32,423 bases of DNA, from contig JAJZBS010000022.1 of NCBI GenBank assembly GCA_021851885.1, forward strand, positions 1 to 32,423. The letters run 5' to 3'. Made by a program: the position numbers and the translations under genes. Source of the DNA: Actinomycetes bacterium. GTDB taxonomy: Bacteria > Actinomycetota > Acidimicrobiia > Acidimicrobiales > JAMCQF01. The notes under the pieces are model-generated. The model ran no database searches. It was not told the DNA's origin and saw only the letters and a program-made list of their open reading frames with translations. The stretch's first letter is position 1. Each line of letters opens with the position of its first letter. Shown here one piece after another: positions 27,791-32,423 of this stretch.

Positions 27791-29346
27791 GCCACACCCT
27801 CCGCCAGCAGCCGCAGGGCCAGCTCGGCGGCGGGAGCGACCACGGCGTTGCCGCACAGGCGCTTCTTGGCCGTGTTCGAGATGCCGTCCAGGGTGCCGGG
27901 AGGTATCGCCATCATCCAGGCGGTGAAGTCGCCCGACAGGCTCCTGGTCCCCTCGATCACAGGCCAGGGAGGCGGGCCGTAGAGGGATTCGTGTCTGTGG
28001 ATGGCGGGGGCGTAGCGTCCCCACGGGAAGGCGGAGGCCCCACCAGCACGTCCGCCAGCACGTCCGCCAGGCTCGGGCCGCTCGACCATGTGGCCTTCGA
28101 CCTCTCGCTCGTGCGCCGGTTCTTGGCGTCCGAGGCGGTCGGCGTCGGGAGCAGCGACCTCACCAGCATCGGCAACTGCGGCCGCACCGCTGCGCCCGGA
28201 CTGTCGGACTGGTTGTAGCCGCCCTGGCTCGCTGCCGGCGTCGGCAAGAGGTCCGTCACCGCTTCGGCCAAGGCTGGCCCCCGGAACCCGTTGGAGCGTG
28301 GGGCGTCCTTGGCCGTTGGCGTAGGCAACAGCGAACACACGCTCTCGGCGGTGGCAAGTGCCTGCGTGGATGCGTCGGTCGCGGTCGGCTCGGCCAGCGC
28401 ATACAGAGCCGAACTGTCCCACATACCCCATCTCGGAAAGGGACCCGAGAATGGAACCGAACCAAGATCGGAAAACAAGTCGCCCTGCGGGGCCACCCAC
28501 TGGCCTCCCACAAGCAGGGCAACCGGCTGTCTCTCCGTGTTGGTCTTGGGAAGGGGGGGGCCAGTCCGGTTCAGCTCCCGCACCCTCCTGGCGATTATCT
28601 CGCACCTCTTCCGGGCATCCTCGGACCAACGGTGCCCTTGGCGATTCCTGTCCAGGGGGAGGGACATGCGGATCTCGTGAGCACGCATCGCCAGGCGCGC
28701 CTGTTCCGCCTTTAGAGTCAGATGTGGTCCGACACGCGATAGGAACTGGTAGGCGGCGTCCGAGTACACGTTCCAGCACATAAGGGGACTCCACCGCGGC
28801 CCCCGCGCAGCACGCTCGTACAAGCGGCCTCCATACTCCCTCTGCATCATCGTCAGGGTGGCCCGAGCTTTTACGCTCATCACTACCTGGACGTCCACGA
28901 TCAAACTCTTCTTCGTCCTCCGCACCCCAATGCAGCCCTCGCCGTCCACCAACCCAGCCGCATAGGCATCGATTGTCATTACCCCACTCTCCTCCCGTTT
29001 TCAGCCCTGGAGGGTTCTCGAGGACCACGACTCGGGGTCCGACTTGTCCCACAGCACGCAGTACGTCGGGCCAGAGCCAGCGGTCGTCATCTTCTCCCTT
29101 TCGCTTCCCGGCCACGCTCACGGGCTGGCACGGCGGACCAGCACAGATCAGGTCCACCGGCTCGACTGCGGACCAGTCCACGGTCGTCAGGTCGCCCAGG
29201 TTGGGCACGCCGGGGTAGAGCCGAGCGAGCACCTTGGAGGCGTCCGTGTCGTTCTCAGCGTACCAGGCCATCGAGCAGCCGAACACGGCCTCGACAGCAC
29301 GGTCGAGCTGTCCTACGCCGGTGCAGAGAGAGCCGTAGGTGGTCAC
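27787..29346 (-). CDS. C5-cytosine DNA methyltransferase, interrupted by a LAGLIDADG ORF
   Basis: Frame open for 519 codons from the GTG at 29346 (GTGA overlap with the previous stop). Motif I is YGSLCTGVGQLD (residues 4-15), motif IV GPPCQP (Cys73, catalytic) and motif VI ENPPGL (110-115). After Trp121 comes about 522 nt of inserted sequence (about 28,983-28,462) that reads as nonsense in this frame. The frame then resumes with WFGSILGSLSEMGYVGQFGS and CHRRERVF (motif VIII), and later WGRYAPAIHRHESLYG and a C-terminal GNAVV motif (X). The insertion keeps phase and contains no stop in this frame, so the enzyme could be made with a 174-residue insert. Downstream of RERVF the frame has poor GC at third positions (about 64% in 45 codons), so real translation there is in doubt. 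Confidence 0.7.
   Translation of the reverse strand: MTTYGSLCTGVGQLDRAVEAVFGCSMAWYAENDTDASKVLARLYPGVPNLGDLTTVDWSAVEPVDLICAGPPCQPVSVAGKRKGEDDDRWLWPDVLRAVGQVGPRVVVLENPPGLKTGGEWGNDNRCLCGWVGGRRGLHWGAEDEEEFDRGRPGSDERKSSGHPDDDAEGVWRPLVRACCAGAAVESPYVLERVLGRRLPVPIACRTTSDSKGGTGAPGDACSRDPHVPPPGQESPRAPLVRGCPEEVRDNRQEGAGAEPDWPPPSQDQHGETAGCPACGRPVGGPAGRLVFRSWFGSILGSLSEMGYVGQFGSVCAGRADRDRRIHAGTCHRRERVFAVAYANGQGRPTLQRVPGASLGRSGDGPLADAGSEPGRLQPVRQSGRSGAAAVADAGEVAAPDADRLGRQEPAHEREVEGHMVERPEPGGRAGGRAGGASAFPWGRYAPAIHRHESLYGPPPWPVIEGTRSLSGDFTAWMMAIPPGTLDGISNTAKKRLCGNAVVAPAAELALRLLAEGVA
27957..28979 (-). CDS. LAGLIDADG homing-endonuclease ORF nested in the methyltransferase gene
   Basis: 340 aa in a different frame from the methyltransferase. 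ATG with GGAGGAG 9-10 nt upstream. The first 140 residues are a single-motif LAGLIDADG-like protein (AAGLVDGEGCIG at residues 7-18, then YGGRLYERAARGP, a Leu-rich helix and a basic helix ending RELNRTGP). The ORF has no stop at the end of the insert; it runs on through methyltransferase DNA in the other frame, giving three LLPTPxA motifs with GPALAEAV/GPSLADVL spacers. Third-position GC there is high (about 84% in 45 codons), which supports translation. Core domain confidence is high; the extended tail is uncertain. Confidence 0.72.
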   Translation of the reverse strand: MTIDAYAAGLVDGEGCIGVRRTKKSLIVDVQVVMSVKARATLTMMQREYGGRLYERAARGPRWSPLMCWNVYSDAAYQFLSRVGPHLTLKAEQARLAMRAHEIRMSLPLDRNRQGHRWSEDARKRCEIIARRVRELNRTGPPLPKTNTERQPVALLVGGQWVAPQGDLFSDLGSVPFSGPFPRWGMWDSSALYALAEPTATDASTQALATAESVCSLLPTPTAKDAPRSNGFRGPALAEAVTDLLPTPAASQGGYNQSDSPGAAVRPQLPMLVRSLLPTPTASDAKNRRTSERSKATWSSGPSLADVLADVLVGPPPSRGDATPPPSTDTNPSTARLPGL

Positions 29347-29525
29347 CGCCAGCTCTGGTCCTTCGCTCGTCCGCTGCCGTGGCAGTTGGGGCACTCGTGG
29401 AAGTCGCCGTTACAGTGGCGTTCCCAGCAGCCCTCGATCCTGTTCGTTGTCTCGCACTCCTCGAAGCCTTCGCCGCCACAGGTCATGCAGTCGTCGTCGT
29501 AGTCAGGGAAGGCGTCGTAGGTCAC
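29343..29525 (-). CDS. DnaJ-type zinc-finger mini-protein
   Basis: 60 aa from the GTG at 29525, overlapping the previous stop (GTGA). Two CxxCxGxG-like motifs: C-M-T-C-G-G-E-G and C-P-N-C-H-G-S-G, with extra Cys between them (EECETTNRIEGCWERHC). This is the zinc-centre pattern of DnaJ-type fingers without a J domain. Such mini-proteins occur in phage early operons. Zinc binding is very likely; partner unknown. Confidence 0.75.
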   Translation of the reverse strand: MTYDAFPDYDDDCMTCGGEGFEECETTNRIEGCWERHCNGDFHECPNCHGSGRAKDQSWR

Positions 29526-29890
29526 GGCCACACGACTCCGTGGTCATCGGGGTCCGACGTGTCGATGCCTTTGATGAGGTCGGGGCGTGTGACGCGCTCG
29601 CCGCCCATCCGTACCGAGAACCCCGGTATCCCCATGCCGAAGTCAGGGTCGCTCGACGCCGGGCGGATCGGGGCTCGCAGTTCCGTCTCGTCAACCGAGC
29701 AGGCCGGGCGGTCAGAGAGCAGCCCGCACGGCGTGCCGATGAACCGGAACCGCTCTGTACATTGCTTGCACCAGATGCGAATGTCGGCGCTGTAGCCCGA
29801 GACGACACCCCCGCGGTATTTGCACAGCCGGTTCACCTCGACAACGGCGTCGAACTCCTCATGTGGACACGGGCGGTCCTGGTCGATCAC
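29522..29890 (-). CDS. Conserved actinophage protein of unknown function
   Basis: 122 aa from the GTG at 29890 (GTGA overlap). N-terminal CPHEEFDAVVEVNRL, then SADIRIWCKQCTERFRFIG with a C-x-x-C finger. The C-terminal half reads LLSDRPACSVDETELRAPI and SSDPDFGMGIPGFSVRMGGE. These blocks are a pattern I recall from many actinophage and metagenomic phage genes, with no assigned function. One Cys/His zinc site is probable (CPH...CKQC). Expression is coupled to both neighbours. Confidence 0.75.
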   Translation of the reverse strand: MIDQDRPCPHEEFDAVVEVNRLCKYRGGVVSGYSADIRIWCKQCTERFRFIGTPCGLLSDRPACSVDETELRAPIRPASSDPDFGMGIPGFSVRMGGERVTRPDLIKGIDTSDPDDHGVVWP

Positions 29891-30117
29891 GCCAGCACCG
29901 CCCGGAGATAGCCGTGATCGAGCATCCACTGACGGTCGGCATCGGTCACCGTGTGACCCAAGCTGGCGGGGACCAACGGCAACAGCCGCACCGCTGGGTT
30001 CATTCGGGCACGCCATGTCCCCACCCCATTCGCGCCGATGTCGTAGTCGGCGTCGATTTCGCGGTCGGCTCGATCCGCGAGACAAGCGATGCAACGAGAG
30101 CAGCGGCAAGTGGTCAC
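29887..30117 (-). CDS. Small Cys-rich protein
   Basis: 76 aa from the GTG at 30117 (GTGA overlap with the previous stop). N-terminal VTTCRCSRCIACLADR supplies four Cys for a zinc site. The rest is basic with a helix (DADRQWMLDHGYLRAVL). No family assigned. Coupled at both ends. Confidence 0.6.
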   Translation of the reverse strand: MTTCRCSRCIACLADRADREIDADYDIGANGVGTWRARMNPAVRLLPLVPASLGHTVTDADRQWMLDHGYLRAVLA

Positions 30118-30296
30118 GGCCAATACCACCAGTCGTCCTGCGTCTCACCGAAGATTCGGTCCAGATCAGCCGAAGCGGCTGGCGTTGTGCGGTAGACGAC
30201 GAGGTTGCGAGTGGTGTAGGTGTCCAAGCCGCGCTGCTCGAGGCGGCCACGTAGCTCGGCGTCACTGAGGCCGCGCCAGCCGTCGATCTCAGCCAT
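30114..30296 (-). CDS. Small protein, unknown
   Basis: 60 aa from the ATG at 30296. Starts MAEIDGWRGLSDAELRGRLE, followed by a basic helix and an acidic, aromatic end (DDWWYWP). The 'L-S-D-A-E-L-R-x-R-L' start is typical of small helical phage proteins. Start overlaps the previous gene by 8 nt. Function unknown. Confidence 0.6.
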   Translation of the reverse strand: MAEIDGWRGLSDAELRGRLEQRGLDTYTTRNLVVYRTTPAASADLDRIFGETQDDWWYWP

Positions 30297-30843
30297 GGGA
30301 CTCCTCGCCGGTCCAGTGCGACGGGGTGCTCGGGCGCAGTGGCTCTTCGACCGGCTTGCCGCCGATCCACGTGCGGGCCGTTCCGCGCTCAACCGGAGCG
30401 CCGGCGGCACGGGCCGCGCGGCGGTCCTGGGCGTCGTGGAGGGTGGCCAGGGCACCCTTGTCGGGCGGGGCGGCGGGGAGGGGGTCGTTGGCGACAAGCT
30501 CGTTCAGGTGGCGCGCCTGGCCCTCCACCACTCGCTCAGCCCGCACCAGAGCGGCACGGGAGCCACGCAGGGCGTCGAGGGCCTTCTGCACGCCGGCGGC
30601 TGCCGCTGAGAGGTGGTGGCGCACGGTGTCGAGCTCGTCGAAGCCGTCGGCCAGTGTCCCGGTCGCCCCGGCTACCTCCCGGCGCGTCCGCTGGTGGTTC
30701 TCGCCCTTCGGACGCCGGTAGCCCGACGGATGAAGCCACGCGTACTCGTCGGCGAGCGAGAGACCCGACCCTCCCGTCAAGACCGAGACGAGCTGGTCGC
30801 ACATCGTGGCCAGGACCCGGGGATCGGGGCAGCGTTCAGGCAT
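30289..30843 (-). CDS. Helical phage protein, unknown
   Basis: 184 aa from the ATG at 30843. A Cys-Asp rich start (MPERCPDPRVLATMCDQLVS) is followed by long Ala/Arg helices (DELDTVRHHLSAAAAGVQKA, RAALVRAERVVEGQARHL), probably coiled coil, and a Pro-rich tail. No motif of a known enzyme. Overlaps the previous gene by 8 nt. Coiled-coil scaffolding or DNA-associated role is possible. Confidence 0.62.
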   Translation of the reverse strand: MPERCPDPRVLATMCDQLVSVLTGGSGLSLADEYAWLHPSGYRRPKGENHQRTRREVAGATGTLADGFDELDTVRHHLSAAAAGVQKALDALRGSRAALVRAERVVEGQARHLNELVANDPLPAAPPDKGALATLHDAQDRRAARAAGAPVERGTARTWIGGKPVEEPLRPSTPSHWTGEESHG

Positions 30844-31195
30844 GGGGCCTCCTCGGGACGGCCTCGGACAGGACACGGCGGCAGTGGGCGAGCCAGCGAG
30901 AGGCTGCGCTCGGATCAGGCTCGTCGTAGGGGACTTCGGGCTCGGGAGCAGCGGCCCGACGCTGGGCACGGATGCGCTGGGCCACCTGGTGCGGGGAAGG
31001 TCGCCACGGGTGGACGAGCACCAGGGCTTCGATGGCGTCGTGCGCCTCGTGGGGACTGGCCGAGCGAAAGACGACCCGATGCGCTTCCTCCTCGGGGGCC
31101 GGAATGCTCTGACCACCGAAGCAGAACCGCAGGTACTCGACCAGCGCTGCGACCTCGGCTTCGTTGCAGCGTCGGGTTCTCGCATACGGACTCAC
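30836..31195 (-). CDS. Helicase-loader-like replication accessory protein (tentative)
   Basis: 119 aa, GTG at 31195 after a G-rich stretch. Composed of helices with the layout 'EAEVAALVEYLRFCFGG ... EAHDAIEALVLVHPWRPSPH QVAQRIRAQRR'. This resembles small phage proteins in which a helical bundle ends in a 'P-x-x-h-x-x-x-h-R' segment and which load helicase or bind DnaB-like proteins. It stands just downstream of the origin-like gap and the replication-type gene. Call is based on pattern and context only. Confidence 0.5.
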   Translation of the reverse strand: MSPYARTRRCNEAEVAALVEYLRFCFGGQSIPAPEEEAHRVVFRSASPHEAHDAIEALVLVHPWRPSPHQVAQRIRAQRRAAAPEPEVPYDEPDPSAASRWLAHCRRVLSEAVPRRPHA

Positions 31196-31306
31196 ACAAG
31201 CCCCCTACCGACGTAAGTGGACAACAGATGTAAGTTCTTTAGTAGGGGTAGGGGTACAGCGCATCGATCCGCATGGGGAGTCGCATCGCCTTCCGTAGTG
31301 CGTCCG
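31196..31306. other. Non-coding gap with origin-like elements
   Basis: This 111-bp gap is the largest on the right side. It contains TTGTCCACT (minus, 31224-31216), one base from the actinobacterial DnaA box TTGTCCACA; an AT-rich stretch (31223-31244); a TAGGGGTAGGGG run; and repeated CGCATCG (31260-31266, 31282-31288) plus CGCAT (31270-31274). A 12-bp palindrome ATGCGATCGCAT follows at 31309-31320. The neighbours are replication-type genes. A replication origin is a reasonable guess; a gene 3' end and leader are the alternative. Confidence 0.4.
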
Positions 31307-31672
31307 CTATGCGATCGCATTGCCGTTCGCACCCTGTCGTTCGGCGCGGTCGTTGGCCCAGCGGACCGCGGCAGCGTTGCGCGCCGAGGCGGTGCGAGCG
31401 GCCGCCTTGCGGTTCCACTGGTCCCAGTCGTGGATCTCGACCACTCCCATGGCGTCGTGCCACAACTCGGCGGCGAGAAGGGCTTTACGCGCCTTCGGGC
31501 GGTAGCCGAGGAGGCTGCGCACCTTGGCGGCCGGGATGACCCCCGGCTGACCGGAGCGGCGGCAGTAGAGGACTCCCGACACGAACAGCAGCGGGGCCAG
31601 CGGTTCCATTTCGTAGGCGGCGAGCACCTTGGGGTGCTCGTCCCAGTGGTCATCGAGAAACCCCCAGCCCAT
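31307..31672 (-). CDS. Winged-helix replication-type protein
   Basis: 121 aa starting MGWGFLDDHWDEHPKVLAAY. Features are typical of phage replication-initiator N-domains: an acidic 'D-D-x-x-D-E-H-P-K' start, a helix-turn-helix (PGVIPAAKVRSLLGYRP), a helix KARKALLAAELWHD and GVVEIHDWDQWNRKAAA. The C-terminus is a basic, Ala/Asn-rich helix ending in a TAG. In related genes this part is followed by a longer low-complexity tail, which is missing here, so the protein may be short or truncated. Probably opens or marks the origin just downstream. Confidence 0.62.
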   Translation of the reverse strand: MGWGFLDDHWDEHPKVLAAYEMEPLAPLLFVSGVLYCRRSGQPGVIPAAKVRSLLGYRPKARKALLAAELWHDAMGVVEIHDWDQWNRKAAARTASARNAAAVRWANDRAERQGANGNAIA

Positions 31673-31700
31673 GCCAGCGTCCGTCCCCTCGCCGCGGCCA

Positions 31701-31991
31701 TCACGCCGCCCTTCCCGTGCGTCGGTCCAATATCCCCACCACGCGGTGGGCGTCGGCGATGTCCTCTGCGTCCGAGTGCATCAGGCGCTTCCTGACGCTG
31801 GTGGCCCCCACGCCGAGCAACTGGCCGATGGAGGCATGGCTGTACTCCAGCTCCGCCGCCAGGACCAGGCACAGCACCCGGCTCGGACGCCGGAGATGGG
31901 CCCGCTTGGCGTTCCCCCGGAGGTCAGAGGGCGCCACGCCGAAGTAGTCGGCCACGGCGAGCAGCGCGTCCTCGGGCCCGGGGCGCGTCAC
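31701..31991 (-). CDS. Stand-alone DnaA domain IV-like DNA-binding protein
   Basis: 96 aa. GTG overlapping the previous stop (GTGA). The core, ALLAVADYFGVAPSDLRGNA then KRAHLRRPSRVLCLVLAAEL and YSHASIGQLLGVGATSVRKR, aligns by eye with the helix-turn-helix domain IV of DnaA ('VA.YF.V...DL.G..R......R....YL.RELT..S...IG..FG.RDHTTV'). The ATPase domain is absent. It could bind DnaA boxes at the phage origin or compete with host DnaA. The DHTTV motif that reads the box is replaced by GATSV, so specificity may differ. Confidence 0.72.
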   Translation of the reverse strand: MTRPGPEDALLAVADYFGVAPSDLRGNAKRAHLRRPSRVLCLVLAAELEYSHASIGQLLGVGATSVRKRLMHSDAEDIADAHRVVGILDRRTGRAA

Positions 31992-32332
31992 GTCCGCCTC
32001 CCGGTCCTGGACCAGACCGGCTTCAAGGCACCGTGGCTCGTCCGGGCCCTCCGAGCGTCACCGGTCGGCTCGATCCATCCCTTGCGGCTCATCGCCTTGA
32101 CGATGGCCCCGCCGGCCTTGGCGTTGGACGTGCGGTAGCCCTTCGCGGCGACTGCGAGCACGGCGTCCTCGGCGATGAACCGAAACCCGACCGGGAGACG
32201 GCGGATCCACTGCTCGACAGCGATGCACCAGCGAGCGTCCGCCGCCTCGAAGGATTCGGCCATCTGTTGGGCGCCGATGGCGACCGCTTCGTCGAGGGTC
32301 GGCTGCACGGAGAGGCGCGGCTGGACGGTCAT
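31988..32332 (-). CDS. Small winged-helix-like protein, unknown
   Basis: 114 aa from the ATG at 32332, overlapping the previous stop (ATGA). After a Thr/Gln-rich start, helices (QQMAESFEAADARWCIAVEQ) are followed by FIAEDAVLAVAAKGYRTSNAKAGGAIVKAM and a strand pair (GWIEPTGDARRARTSHGALK PVW). The second half looks like a winged-helix or Vsr-like recognition fold and ends in basic residues. DNA binding is likely; family not identified. Confidence 0.58.
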   Translation of the reverse strand: MTVQPRLSVQPTLDEAVAIGAQQMAESFEAADARWCIAVEQWIRRLPVGFRFIAEDAVLAVAAKGYRTSNAKAGGAIVKAMSRKGWIEPTGDARRARTSHGALKPVWSRTGRRT

Positions 32333-32423
32333 GGCTCGGCCCGCAGGTAGGACTCGAGGCACTCCCCTTGCCACGACCGCGCCGCCGACATCGCCGCCGA
32401 CCGCGCCGCCGACCGCGCCGCCG
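32329..32423 (-). CDS. Ala/Arg/Ser-repeat protein, C-terminal fragment
   Basis: 30 visible codons before the TGA at 32331-32329. The N-terminal part reads AARSAARSAAMSAARS, then WQGECLESYLRAEP. The 12-bp repeat GCCGCCGACCGC (plus strand) codes for the ARSA unit. Ala/Arg/Ser/Glu 4-residue repeats of this type are found in phage proteins of unknown function. The start lies outside the window. Confidence 0.55.
   Translation of the reverse strand, partial: AARSAARSAAMSAARSWQGECLESYLRAEP
32375..32423. repeat. 12-bp tandem repeat, unit GCCGCCGACCGC
   Basis: About three and a half copies running off the window edge, one with CATC in place of CCGC. In frame with the Ala/Arg/Ser-repeat CDS, so a coding repeat. 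Confidence 0.6.

Noticed and set aside
28462-28983. The insertion in the methyltransferase as an intein
   Set aside because: No Cys/Ser/Ala at the first position in the host frame, no His-Asn at the end, and the endonuclease lies in a different frame.
28462-28983. The insertion as a group I intron
   Set aside because: The endonuclease start touches the upstream exon, so no space for an intron core there; no core seen by eye.
31192-31872. A 226-codon frame overlapping the winged-helix gene, ending in Pro/Leu repeats
   Set aside because: Most of it is an Arg/Pro/Ser-rich shadow. Its C-terminal end looks like the low-complexity tail of replication genes, but there is no shift site that would join it, so it is not called as a gene.
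1-32423. Integrase, CRISPR array, insertion sequence, toxin-antitoxin or restriction-enzyme genes
   Set aside because: Looked for on both strands; none found, so lysogeny and defence claims are not made.

Overview
The window is GC-rich throughout and almost every gene lies on the minus strand, tightly packed with short overlaps. Its content is that of a tailed phage (HK97-fold capsid, long non-contractile siphovirus-type tail) or prophage of an actinobacterium. The host assignment is inferred from base composition, many GTG starts, an actinobacterial-type DnaA-box-like site and the resemblance of many small proteins to actinophage families. No integrase, IS element, rRNA or CRISPR array was seen. 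Transcription of the main block runs right to left, so the early genes are at the right and the late genes at the left.

Right part (about 32,423 down to 25,759, minus strand): early and metabolism genes. These are a partial Ala/Arg/Ser-repeat protein, a stand-alone DnaA domain IV-like protein, a winged-helix replication-type protein, a 111-bp non-coding gap with origin-like sequence (31,196-31,306), a row of small zinc-binding or unknown proteins joined by 4-nt NTGA overlaps, a C5-cytosine methyltransferase gene invaded by a LAGLIDADG endonuclease ORF, a beta-class N4-cytosine-type methyltransferase, and two small proteins, one of them split by an in-frame TAG.

Middle (25,680 to about 24,200): a short rightward island of four small genes. 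It is driven by a clear sigma70-type promoter that looks leaderless and sits inside an 11-bp inverted repeat. Divergent to it is an AlpA/MerR-like helix-turn-helix gene. This looks like a regulatory switch.

Left part (24,225 down to 1, minus strand): the late operon. In order it holds a zinc-ribbon protein, small and large terminase, DUF935-type portal, MuF-like head protein, a secreted protein, a stem-loop, an initiator-like tRNA-Met, a protease/scaffold gene with an internal start, a decoration protein, the major capsid protein, a rightward zinc-ribbon ORF, neck/connector genes, tail terminator, major tail protein, tail-assembly chaperones with a -1 frameshift site, a 1510-aa tape measure protein, a glycine-rich adhesin-like tail protein, two more minor tail proteins, and a lysis region. 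The lysis region has a glycoside-hydrolase-like enzyme, four small membrane proteins and a papain/C39-like protein cut by the window edge.

The most unusual signals are: (1) five copies of a 15-bp palindrome TATGC-N5-GCATA scattered over the window, far more than chance, like dispersed repressor sites; (2) the methyltransferase locus, where two overlapping frames both look like protein; (3) the leaderless divergent promoter/operator; (4) a phage tRNA with initiator features; (5) a TAG-split gene.
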